From positions 372,001-436,000 of the forward strand of contig CAVQUF010000003.1 of the NCBI GenBank assembly GCA_963716865.1: a stretch of DNA of 64,000 nucleotides, given 5' to 3'. Below, in pieces: positions 1 through 7,979 of this stretch. Source of the DNA: AC-32 sp963716865 (GTDB lineage: Bacteria; Actinomycetota; Thermoleophilia; Gaiellales; Gaiellaceae). Every line of letters begins with the position of its first letter. Positions within the stretch are counted from its first letter, which is position 1. The position numbers were made by a program, and so were the translations under genes. The notes below the pieces were generated by a model. It was not told where the DNA came from and did not search any database. It was given only the letters and a program-made list of their open reading frames with translations.

Positions 1-1
1 C

Positions 2-1804
2 TCGATTCTCCAGTTCCTCGCCGAGCAGGTGCCATCCGGCTCTCAGCTGGTGTTGGTCACGCGTGGCGATCCGGGACTGCGGCTCGGCCGCCTCCGTGCA
101 AGTGGCGATCTGGTCGAGGTGGGTGACGCGCTCCTCGCTCTGGACACGGAGGAGACGCGAGCCGTTGCCGCCCGCGGTGGTCTGGAACTGTCGGAGGAGG
201 CGGCCGAGGCTCTGCGCGAGCGGACGGAGGGGTGGGCTGCCGCGGTCGCGCTGGCAACGCTCTCGTTGCGAGACCGAGACGATGCCACCACGAGGGCTGC
301 CGGTCTGACCGGCACTCAGCAGCAGGTCGCCGACTACCTCCTGGAAGAGGTGCTGGGTCGCCAGCCGGACAATCTCAAGACGTTCCTGCTCGGTACATCG
401 ATCCTCGACCGGATGACGCCACCCTTGTGCGATGCGGTGCTCGGCACGGACGACGCTGCCGATTCGCTCGAGGCCCTCGCGCGCTCGAATGCGTTCGTCG
501 TCCCGCTCGACGATCGCGGCGGGTGGCACCGCTACCACCACCTGTTCAGTGACTTCCTCCAAGCGGAGCTCAGCCGTCGCCATCCGGAGTTGCTCCCCGT
601 ATACCTGCGGCGAGCAGCAAATTGGTGCGAGCTGCACGGAAGCCCTGACGAGGCGTTCGCCTACGCGCACGAGAGCGGCGATCTCGCGCAGGCCGGCAGG
701 ATCGCGCACGGGCACTGGGACGAGCTCGCAGGACGCGGGCGGATCGAGACGTTGCGGCTCTGGCTCGACCGCTGCACCGACGAGGAGATCGAATCGGACG
801 CCCAGCTGTCGATCGCGGCAGCCTGGGTGGGTGTGCTGCTCGGCGATCCGATTCGAGCGAGGCGGTTCGTCGCTGCGGCCGAGCGGAGGCCGCTCGATGT
901 GGCATCCGCCGACGGCGCAACCTCCCTTCGTTCGGCACTCGCGAATGTCCGAACTGCCATCGCTCCCGACGGAGTCCCCGGGATGCTGCGCGACGCCGAG
1001 TTCGTCTACACCGCGGAGAAGCACGAGGGCACCCGCCGACTTCTCAGCGCCTGTCGCGCTCTGGGGACGGCGAACCTTCTCCTGGGACGACCGCAAGAAG
1101 CAATCGAGGTGTTCGGCGAGGCACTCGCTCTGGCGAGCCACCGGCCAGAACTCGCGCACGTGCGGCTCTTCTGTCTCGGCTATATGGCCTTCGCGGCCAC
1201 GGAGATCGGCGATCGGCGAAACGCGCAGAGATGGGCGGTCGAAGCGCTACTGCTGGTCGAAGAAGCGCGTCTCGACGAGATAGCCCAGAGCGCCATCGCA
1301 TACGCGGCAGGGGCGCTGGCGCAGCAGCAGCGCGGTGACCACACGGAGGCTGCGCGCCAGCTCGAGAACGTCCGGCGGCTCCGCCCATTGCTCAACGGGG
1401 TTCCGTGGCTCGAAGCCGATTGCGCGCTGCGCTGCGCCGATATCAGCCTGGACCTCGGCGACCTCGCCGGCGCCCTCGAGTTCGCGCTGGTTGCGAGCGA
1501 CGCACTCCAGGGCTACCCCGACGCCGGAACGCTTCCCGCCCGGCTGCAGCGTCTCGAAGACCGGATCAGACGAGGGAAGGACTACGAACTCACTCCGGCC
1601 GAGCTCCGGCTCATCGGTTTCCTGCCGACGCATCTCTCGCTCCAGGAGATCGCCGACCGTCTTCACCTCTCACGCCCAACCGTCAAGACTCACGTCGCTT
1701 CGATCTACCACAAACTCGGTGTCAAGAGCAGGTCCGAGGCCGTCGAGATTGTCGAGCAGTCGGGCCTCGGGGCGATCGACGGCCGGCTCACGATCCCGGA
1801 GTAA
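2..1804 (+). CDS. MalT-like LuxR-family transcriptional regulator, 5' end outside window
   Basis: The frame is open from base 2, so the gene is cut by the window edge. The first visible residues (LVLVTRGDPGLRLGRLRASG) match the late part of the STAND ATPase domain of MalT/LAL-type regulators, including the TEGW motif about 60 residues later. A long helical TPR-like region follows. The last 65 residues form a LuxR helix-turn-helix (ELTPAELRLIGFL, then LQEIADRLHLSRPTVKTH and KLGVKSRSEA). Such proteins bind a small ligand and ATP, oligomerise and activate transcription. The gene sits just upstream of a palindrome-bearing promoter that it may control (inference). A 184-bp piece of it (1207-1390) is duplicated at 2978-3161. 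Confidence 0.9.
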   Translation, partial: SILQFLAEQVPSGSQLVLVTRGDPGLRLGRLRASGDLVEVGDALLALDTEETRAVAARGGLELSEEAAEALRERTEGWAAAVALATLSLRDRDDATTRAAGLTGTQQQVADYLLEEVLGRQPDNLKTFLLGTSILDRMTPPLCDAVLGTDDAADSLEALARSNAFVVPLDDRGGWHRYHHLFSDFLQAELSRRHPELLPVYLRRAANWCELHGSPDEAFAYAHESGDLAQAGRIAHGHWDELAGRGRIETLRLWLDRCTDEEIESDAQLSIAAAWVGVLLGDPIRARRFVAAAERRPLDVASADGATSLRSALANVRTAIAPDGVPGMLRDAEFVYTAEKHEGTRRLLSACRALGTANLLLGRPQEAIEVFGEALALASHRPELAHVRLFCLGYMAFAATEIGDRRNAQRWAVEALLLVEEARLDEIAQSAIAYAAGALAQQQRGDHTEAARQLENVRRLRPLLNGVPWLEADCALRCADISLDLGDLAGALEFALVASDALQGYPDAGTLPARLQRLEDRIRRGKDYELTPAELRLIGFLPTHLSLQEIADRLHLSRPTVKTHVASIYHKLGVKSRSEAVEIVEQSGLGAIDGRLTIPE

Positions 1805-1810
1805 GGGTCG

Positions 1811-1905
1811 GCAATATCGGCCGTTGTGGCCGATGGCGGGCCGAGCGTCACCGTCGTAGCGTTGGGGCCGTCGGCCGATCGGGTAGAGAGAAGCTGCGCG
1901 ACCGG
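1811..1905 (+). promoter_or_regulatory. Promoter region with 7-bp-arm palindrome (operator candidate)
   Basis: It contains ATCGGCC-GTTGT-GGCCGAT at 1816-1834, a perfect inverted repeat with a 5-bp spacer. It lies between the LuxR gene and the small membrane protein at 1939. The whole block of about 90 bp recurs with few differences at 3205-3299, again upstream of a gene start. That conservation is the best evidence that it is regulatory. Binding by the adjacent LuxR protein is inference. Confidence 0.6.
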
Positions 1906-1938
1906 CCCAACCGCCGGCATCAAACGGAGGGAGCGCAA

Positions 1939-2178
1939 ATGCTCGCGTATGCGAACAACCCCAGCTTCTGGGACGTGGTCTGGTGGATGATCATCTTCTT
2001 CGTGTGGGTGATGTGGATCTTCGTCGTGATCAACGTGTTCATCGACAACTTCCGCCGCCGGGATCACAGCGGATTCGCGAAGGCGATGTGGACGATCCTG
2101 ATCGTCTTCTTGCCGATTCTCGGCGTGGTCTCCTACCTGATCGCACGCCCGTCCGAGGCCGCAGTCGAGGTCATGTAG
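1939..2178 (+). CDS. Small membrane protein, PLDc_N-like
   Basis: This 79-residue protein has two hydrophobic helices (about residues 12-36 and 50-67) separated by a basic loop (NFRRRDHSG). The pattern FLPILGVVSYLIARP is typical of the 'phospholipase D nuclease N-terminal' type of two-helix membrane protein, which has no known catalytic function. The ATG at 1939 is chosen because GGAGGG lies about 7 bases upstream; a longer in-frame reading upstream is not credible. It is probably cotranscribed with the DUF4337-like gene 61 bp downstream. A stress-related role is suggested only by the neighbours. Confidence 0.75.
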   Translation: MLAYANNPSFWDVVWWMIIFFVWVMWIFVVINVFIDNFRRRDHSGFAKAMWTILIVFLPILGVVSYLIARPSEAAVEVM

Positions 2179-2239
2179 CCGATGTTCTGCCGCGTTCGGC
2201 GGGCCTCGCGGCCCGCCGACGAAGCGGAAGAGCACCCAC

Positions 2240-2938
2240 GTGCCAGAGGGTCTGTCTCCAATCGAGGTCGGCAAGGAGATCGGCGACCACGCCGAGCACG
2301 CGCGCGCCCATGACGGGGATGGACGCGGCAACCGGCTGATCTCGGTCATGGCGGCCCTGCTGCTCTCGATCGTCACGATCGTCGCAGCCTGGTCCGGCTA
2401 CTCGGCAGCGAAGTGGGGCACCGAGTCGTCACTCAAGCTCGCGAAGGCCTCGGCGACTCGGACGAAAGCGAACCGCTCCTTCCAGGAGTCGCTGACTTTC
2501 CGCACCGCTGATGGGATCCTGTTCAACAGCTGGTTCGCGGCCTACCTGACGCACAATCCGAACGGGATGCGCATCGCCGAGAAGCGCTTCCGACCCGAGT
2601 ACCGGGTCGCGTTCGTCGCCTGGCTCGCCACCCACCCGTTCACGAACCCGAATGCGCCGGCGGGGCCGCAGGAGATGCCGCAGTACATCCCGACCGGCGA
2701 GGCGCGTTCACGTGTGCTGGACACGAGCGCGGACGCCTACTATGCGGAGGGTCAGGAGGCCGCCGAGACGGGTGACGAGTACGTGCGGGTGACGGTCATT
2801 CTTGCGAGCGTCTTGTTCCTGGTCGGGCTGAGCACCCAGTTCCCGCTGCTCGGCGTGCGCTTTGCCATGATCGCCGTCGGCGCCGGGCTGCTCATCTTCG
2901 CCGGCGCCCTGATCCTCACCCTACCAGGCCCTCCGTGA
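2240..2938 (+). CDS. DUF4337-like membrane protein
   Basis: This 232-residue protein starts with GTG. An acidic/His-rich N-terminus (EIGDHAEHARAH) precedes a first membrane helix at about residues 33-55 (LISVMAALLLSIVTIVAAWS). Two more helices lie at the C-terminus (about 180-200 and 205-226). The architecture of one helix, a soluble helical middle and two terminal helices resembles DUF4337 proteins of unknown function. It follows the PLDc_N-like gene on the same strand. The assignment rests on pattern, not on a diagnostic motif. Confidence 0.65.
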   Translation: MPEGLSPIEVGKEIGDHAEHARAHDGDGRGNRLISVMAALLLSIVTIVAAWSGYSAAKWGTESSLKLAKASATRTKANRSFQESLTFRTADGILFNSWFAAYLTHNPNGMRIAEKRFRPEYRVAFVAWLATHPFTNPNAPAGPQEMPQYIPTGEARSRVLDTSADAYYAEGQEAAETGDEYVRVTVILASVLFLVGLSTQFPLLGVRFAMIAVGAGLLIFAGALILTLPGPP

Positions 2939-2977
2939 ACCCGAATCAGCGGCCCACAATCGTCCAGCGCCGCTCGC

Positions 2978-3161
2978 CGGCGATCGGCGAAACGCGCAGA
3001 GATGGGCGGTCGAAGCGCTACTGCTGGTCGAAGAAGCGCGTCTCGACGAGATAGCCCAGAGCGCCATCGCATACGCGGCAGGGGCGCTGGCGCAGCAGCA
3101 GCGCGGTGACCACACGGAGGCTGCGCGCCAGCTCGAGAACGTCCGGCGGCTCCGCCCATTG
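2978..3161 (+). repeat. Perfect 184-bp duplication of part of the upstream LuxR gene
   Basis: Bases 2978-3161 are identical to 1207-1390, an internal piece of the TPR-like region of the LuxR gene. The junctions are abrupt on both sides: 2977 and 3162 already differ. In this position the fragment has no promoter, start or HTH and is a gene remnant. Perfect identity implies a recent duplication or gene conversion, or an assembly join. Confidence 0.9.
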
Positions 3162-3202
3162 ACTGAGCTCGCGGCCCCTGTGGGCGGCCGCGCGGGTGAG
3201 GG

Positions 3203-3299
3203 GGCGATATCGGCCATTGTGGCCGATGACGGCCGAGCGTCTCCGTCGTAGCGTTGGGGCCTTCGGCCGATCGGAAAGAGAGAAACTGCGCGGCTGGGG
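3203..3299 (+). promoter_or_regulatory. Second copy of the palindrome promoter
   Basis: It resembles 1811-1905 over about 90 bp, with the palindrome ATCGGCC-ATTGT-GGCCGAT at 3209-3227 and the downstream block CGTCGTAGCGTTGGGGCC conserved. Unlike the neighbouring 184-bp repeat it has several substitutions, so the two duplicated blocks have different ages. It lies 35 bp upstream of the 37-codon ORF at 3334 and probably drives that ORF and DUF2252. Confidence 0.55.
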
Positions 3300-3333
3300 G
3301 TTGAGCCGGTCGCGGTAAGAGAAGGAGTGCACC

Positions 3334-3447
3334 ATGTCAGCCGATAGCGACGCACCTGTCGATTTCTATATCGCGGCTGGCAGCAGCAGGTCGCGAGCAT
3401 CCTGTCTCTCCGAGGTGCTCGGCCACCGCGAGAGGAGCAAGAAATGA
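3334..3447 (+). pseudogene. Truncated DUF1269 gene start, now a 37-codon ORF coupled to DUF2252
   Basis: The first 15 codons (MSADSDAPVDFYIAA) match the start of the DUF1269 protein at 7506 (MASTTDAPVDLYIAA). After that the reading bears no relation to the family. A good Shine-Dalgarno (GAAGGAG) lies 8 bases upstream. The stop TGA (3445-3447) overlaps the DUF2252 start ATG (3444) as ATGA, so this remnant could act as a translated leader. It is best read as the 5' stump of a lost DUF1269 paralogue. Confidence 0.65.
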
Positions 3448-5136
3448 CTGATGACGATCACACCAGCGAGGCCCCGGATGCGGCCGGCGACCAGATGCGC
3501 GGTCCTCGCGAGTCGGAGCGGCCCGAGCACGCATCGCCCCACGGCGGCGACGCCGGTCCCGCACCCGCGGACGAGGAATCGCCGCCGGAGGCAGAGAGCC
3601 CTCCGACCGGGCCGCCTGCGCCAGGTGCGCCGAGCCCGGCTGCGGAGAAGAGCCCTGCGCCCAAGCGCGCCGGCCGGTCACGGAAGCGGCCTGCCGCGAA
3701 GAGCGGCGCCTCGCGAGGCAGGCGGTCCTCGAGACCGAAGGACCCGGCTCACCTGACGCCGGCCGAGCGGGCGGCGCGGGGGAAGGCTGCGCGGGCCGAG
3801 GTGGGGCGTTCGGTCCTCGGCGAGTGGGGTCCGGCGTCGAACCGGCGCGATCCGGTCGACCTGCTCGAGGAGCAGGCGGCCAGTCGCGTGCCGGAGCTCG
3901 TCCCGATTCGATACGGCCGCATGCTCGTGTCACCGTTCACGTTCTTCCGCGGCGCCGCCTACCTGATGGCGTCCGATCTCGCGGACGGCCCCAGGACGGG
4001 GTTGCAGGTTCAGCTCTGCGGGGATGCACACCTCTCCAACTTCGGCGTATACGCCTCGCCCGACCGGCGGCTCGTCTTCGACGTCAACGACTTCGACGAG
4101 ACGCTTCCGGGCCCGTTCGAGTGGGACCTGACGCGACTCGTAGCGAGCTTCGCGATTGCCGGCCGCGACCGCGGCTTCGGCGCCAAACAGCGAGAGACGA
4201 TCAACCGCGCAGCGACCCAGGCCTACCGGAAGGCGATGAAGAGGTTCGCGGGCATGGACACACTCGCACTGTGGTACGCGCGAATCGAGGTGGACGAGAT
4301 CATCCGGTTGCTCGGGCAGCAGGCGGGCAAGAAGCAGACCAAGCGGGCCGACCGTGACGTCGCGAAAGCTCGGACGAAGGACAGCCTTGCCGCGTTCGCG
4401 AAGCTGACGCACCTCGTCGACGGCGAGCCGCGGATCGTCAGCGAGCCGCCGCTGATCGTTCCGGTGGAGGATCTCGTGCAGCCAGGCGAGCACAGCGGGC
4501 TCGGCGAGTTCCTGCACGGTCTCGTCCGCTCCTACTGGGAGACGCTGCCGGGCGACCGGCGACGGCTACTCGGGCGCTTCCGCTACCTCCACTCTGCGCG
4601 GAAGGTCGTCGGCGTCGGCAGCGTCGGCACGCGCGCCTGGATCGTGCTCCTGCTCGGCCGCGACGAGAGGCGATCCCCTCTTCCTCCAGGCCAAGGAGGC
4701 ACAGGCATCGGTGCTCGAGCCGTTCCTGGGCAAGAGCGAGTTCTCCCAGCACGGTCAGCGAGTCGTCGAGGGCCAGCAACTGACCCAGGCCGCAAGCGAC
4801 ATCATGCTCGGCTGGCTGCGTGCCACCGACCTCGGGGGCGTCGAGCGTGACTTCTACGTCCGCCAACTCTGGGACGCGAAGGGTTCGGCGGACATCGAGA
4901 CGATGAATCCGAAGTCGATGAGGATCTATGCACAGGCGTGCGGCGCGGCGCTCGCGAGGAGCCATGCCCGCTCCGGGGACGCGATCGCGATCGCGAGCTA
5001 CCTCGGAGCATCCGATGCGCTCGACCGGGCCCTGTCCACGTTCGGCGAGGCCTACGCCGACCAGAACGATCTCGACTACGAAGCGCTCAAGGCAGCTGTG
5101 ACGTCTGGCCGCGTGAAAGCCGAAATGGGCGTCTGA
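3444..5136 (+). pseudogene. DUF2252 family protein, interrupted by one frameshift
   Basis: A Pro/Ala/Ser-rich low-complexity N-terminus of about 100 residues precedes the DUF2252 domain (LTPAERAARGKAARAEV, VPIRYGRMLVSPFTFFRG, QLCGDAHLSNFG, DVNDFDET). The fold is kinase-like and HLSNFG/DVNDFDE resemble its catalytic and metal-binding motifs. The frame is lost near 4671 and resumes one base later (DPLFLQAKEAQ, then LEPFLGKSEF to the stop at 5136). Comparison with the intact paralogue at 38609-40117 shows that removing one base restores a full protein. Total length is 3n+1. It is either a recent pseudogene or a sequence error. Confidence 0.85.
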
Positions 5137-5249
5137 CATTGGCCCCCTCACGCGCGAGGAAGGGACGACGCCGTTGAGCGGGCACATCCGCGACCAGGCG
5201 GAGCTCCCGGCGAAGACCTCCGGGCGACGTCGCAAATAGGAACCCCGTT

Positions 5250-6887
5250 GTGACGGCTGCGCCGACCGCGTCTTCTGCTGCTGCCAAGGCTTCGGCTTTG
5301 GTGCTGCTCACGTTGGCGTCAGCACAGTTCGTCATGGCCCTGGATATGACGGTGATGAACACGGCGATCGCGACGGTCGCGAGGGACGTCGGGACCGATG
5401 TGACCGGGATCCAGCTGGCGATCACGCTGTACACGCTGGTGATGGCGTCTTTCATGATCACCGGCGGGAGGGTCGGGGAGATCATCGGCCGGAAGCGTGC
5501 GTTCACGATCGGATGCGTCGTCTACGCGTGCGGGTCGCTGACGACGGCGCTTTCTCACAGCCTGACGGTGTTGATCATCGGCTGGTCGTTTCTCGAGGGC
5601 TTCGGCGCGGTGTTGATCTTCCCGGCGATCGTCGCGCTCGTCGCCTCGAACTTCGGAAAACCGGACCGGCCGCACGCGTACGGGCTTGTGGCGGCCGCGG
5701 GCGCGATGGCCGCTGCGGTCGGGCCGGTGATCGGCGGCTTGTTCACGACCTATGCCTCGTGGCGGTGGGTGTTCGTCAGCGAGGTGTTGATCGTGATCGT
5801 GATCCTCGGTTTGGCGCGGCGGATCAACGACACACCGGCCGAGAAGGGCGCAAAGCTCGACCTGGTCGGCACCGGCTTGTCGGCGGCCGGTCTCGCGCTG
5901 ATCGTGATCGGCATCCTGAAGTCGGGTGCGTGGGGGTTCGTGCGTGCCAAGCCGGGTGCTCCCGAGTGGCTCGGGCTCTCGCCGGTGATCTGGCTCGTGC
6001 TCGCGGGCTGCGTGGTGGTGGGCCTGTTCGCGATGTGGGAGAACCGGCGCATCGCGCGCGGCCAGGCTGCGCTGATCGACCCGAAGATGCTGCGGAACAT
6101 CCAGCTGCGCGACGGCGTCACCTCGTTCTTCTTCCTGTTCCTGGTGCAGGCCGGGATCTTCTTCGTCGTCCCGCTGTTCCTGTCGGTTGCGCTCGGCCTC
6201 TCGGCGGTCGCGACGGGCGTGCATCTGCTGCCGCTCTCGCTGATGTTGGTGCTCTTCGCCGCCGGAGTCCCAAAGGTGTTCCCGCACGCCAACCCGCGGC
6301 GGGTCATCCGCCTCGGGTTCGTCGCCATGTTCGGCGGGCTCGTGCTCCTGCTCGTCTTGCTCGACTACGGCGCCGGAGCGGAGATCGTCACCTGGCCGCT
6401 GCTGCTCGCCGGTGCCGGGATCGGCTCGATCGCCTCCCAGCTGGGGGCCGTGACCGTGTCGGCGGTGCCCGACGAGCAGAGCGGCGAGGTGGGCGGAATC
6501 CAGAACACCGGGACACAGCTGGGCGCGTCGATCGGCACCGCGCTGGCGGGCGCCGTCCTCATCTCCGCGCTGACCGCCTCGTTCCTCACCGGTGTCCAGA
6601 ACAACCCGGCCGTGCCCGATCGCGTCGCCGCCAAGGCACAGACGAGCCTCGCCGGCGGCGTCCCGTTCATTTCGGACGCCGACCTGAAGGCCGCGCTCTC
6701 CGACGCGCACGTCCGCCCGCGGACGGTCGACGCGATCGTGCAGACAAACGAGCAGAGCCGGATCGACGGGCTCCGCGTCGCCGTCTCGATCCTCGCACTC
6801 TTCGCGCTCGTCGCCCTGCTGTTCACCGGAGGCATCCCGACAATCCAACCCGGTGCCCAAGCCAAGCCCAGCTCAGCGCCGACATAG
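5250..6887 (+). CDS. MFS transporter, DHA2/EmrB-QacA type (14 TM)
   Basis: This 545-residue multipass membrane protein starts with GTG. Motif A of the major facilitator superfamily is visible as GGRVGEIIGRKRA at about residues 74-86. DMTVMNTAIATVARD near residue 30 is the typical DHA2 helix-1 signature. About 14 hydrophobic segments and a long periplasmic loop before the last helix fit proton-driven multidrug exporters. It follows the broken DUF2252 gene by 113 bp and has no adjacent TetR regulator. Substrate cannot be predicted. Confidence 0.88.
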   Translation: MTAAPTASSAAAKASALVLLTLASAQFVMALDMTVMNTAIATVARDVGTDVTGIQLAITLYTLVMASFMITGGRVGEIIGRKRAFTIGCVVYACGSLTTALSHSLTVLIIGWSFLEGFGAVLIFPAIVALVASNFGKPDRPHAYGLVAAAGAMAAAVGPVIGGLFTTYASWRWVFVSEVLIVIVILGLARRINDTPAEKGAKLDLVGTGLSAAGLALIVIGILKSGAWGFVRAKPGAPEWLGLSPVIWLVLAGCVVVGLFAMWENRRIARGQAALIDPKMLRNIQLRDGVTSFFFLFLVQAGIFFVVPLFLSVALGLSAVATGVHLLPLSLMLVLFAAGVPKVFPHANPRRVIRLGFVAMFGGLVLLLVLLDYGAGAEIVTWPLLLAGAGIGSIASQLGAVTVSAVPDEQSGEVGGIQNTGTQLGASIGTALAGAVLISALTASFLTGVQNNPAVPDRVAAKAQTSLAGGVPFISDADLKAALSDAHVRPRTVDAIVQTNEQSRIDGLRVAVSILALFALVALLFTGGIPTIQPGAQAKPSSAPT

Positions 6888-6981
6888 CCATGAGCAGCGC
6901 CGCGACATTTCATCCCGATCGGGCACGGAGCTGACGCTGTCTGCATCTCTGTGAACGGGCCAGCTATAGAAGATGTCGTGG

Positions 6982-7506
6982 CTAGGCTGTCGTGGCCGGC
7001 TGGTTCTTGGTCGCAGCAGCCTTGACCTGGTCTGCGCTGTCCGAGTCGACCTTCTCCTTCGTGACGTTGCTGGCGTTGGAGAGTGCCTTGTCGATGTCAT
7101 CCGCCCACCGCTCCTCGAAGATCGCCACGATGCCCGAGCTGTTGAGCGGCAGCGTCTCGTCCACGTCTTCCTTGATCTCCTCCTTCTGGGCGTGTGAAAC
7201 GAGGGCGCCGGCGCCCGCGCCGATACCCGCGCCGACCGCAGCGCTGGCAAGCAGGGCGGGCGGGAAGATCAGTCCGACGACCGCGCCTCCGACCAAGCCC
7301 CAGGTTGCGCCCTTGCGGGTCTCGTGGAAGTCGTCGTCGACGTGGATCTTCCCGTCGGAGCGGCGGCTGACGAGGACCAGCCCGTCGACCTTGATCACAT
7401 CGTCCTTGGCGAGTTGCTTGATGGCGTCCCAGTCGCCTCGGGCGGCGTCCGGATCCGCGTAGGCCGCGATGTAGAGATCGACCGGCGCGTCGGTAGTAGA
7501 TGCCAT
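6982..7506 (-). CDS. DUF1269-type stress protein with glycine zipper
   Basis: This 174-residue protein has an N-terminal alpha/beta domain (VDLYIAAYADPDAARGDWD, VDGLVLVSRRSDGKIHV). A Gly/Ala-rich hydrophobic stretch at about residues 72-105 (GLVGGAVVGLIFPPALLAS, GAGIGAGAGAL) is a membrane-inserting glycine zipper. A helical C-terminus follows. This is the arrangement of DUF1269/general-stress-protein-like families. The start is the ATG at 7506 because GAGGAG lies upstream; the frame extends further without support. A truncated paralogous start survives at 3334, which ties this family to the LuxR/palindrome unit. Confidence 0.75.
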   Translation of the reverse strand: MASTTDAPVDLYIAAYADPDAARGDWDAIKQLAKDDVIKVDGLVLVSRRSDGKIHVDDDFHETRKGATWGLVGGAVVGLIFPPALLASAAVGAGIGAGAGALVSHAQKEEIKEDVDETLPLNSSGIVAIFEERWADDIDKALSNASNVTKEKVDSDSADQVKAAATKNQPATTA

Positions 7507-7601
7507 GGGGTCTCCTCTCGTTTGTGACCGGCACACGACCGGCCGCATGGGTCCCCTTGGACTCCGACGCCTACCCTACCAGGCAGTTCACGCCAGCGGT
7601 T

Positions 7602-7615
7602 TCATCCGTGGATGA
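7602..7615 (-). promoter_or_regulatory. Short palindrome upstream of the DUF1269 gene
   Basis: TCATCC-GT-GGATGA is a perfect inverted repeat about 95 bp upstream of the DUF1269 start at 7506, in the gap before the 61-aa gene. It differs from the ATCGGCC palindromes. A regulatory role is only suggested by position. Confidence 0.3.
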
Positions 7616-7655
7616 GCGTCTCCTGGCCCCTCATTTTGTGGTGCCTGTGTACGGA

Positions 7656-7841
7656 CTACCCCCCGAGAAGCTCGTCGATCGCGGCGTCCACGGCTTCATG
7701 GACGGGCTGGGTGGTGTAGCCGACGAGCTTCACGTTCGATTGCGCCTGGAGCACCTCCACGAGGTTCTCGAGGCCGTCCTCGTCCTCGACCTCGACGACG
7801 TGCTCGGACCGCCAGGTCGCGATGACGTGTACCTGTCTCAT
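7656..7841 (-). CDS. Hypothetical 61-aa protein
   Basis: It begins MRQVHVIATWRSEHVVEVED and continues as a small alpha/beta-like sequence ending DAAIDELLGG. The start ATG at 7841 has GGAGG seven bases upstream; the longer in-frame reading upstream is Arg-rich and lacks a site. No catalytic motif is seen. It is divergent from the antiporter gene and upstream of DUF1269 on the same strand, so it may belong to the same stress-response neighbourhood. Confidence 0.6.
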   Translation of the reverse strand: MRQVHVIATWRSEHVVEVEDEDGLENLVEVLQAQSNVKLVGYTTQPVHEAVDAAIDELLGG

Positions 7842-7979
7842 AGCGCCTCCTTCAGACGCGTATCGGCGTCTGCGGCCGCCCGGTAGAGACGAAATTGAGT
7901 CCGATCTAGGCCGAGGCGGCGGCGCCAGCATCCTCCGAGATCGGCGACGCATCGTGAGGGGGAACCGTAGGATCGCGCA

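Noticed and set aside
5319..6860. A 513-codon minus-strand ORF
   Set aside because: Antisense shadow of the MFS transporter.
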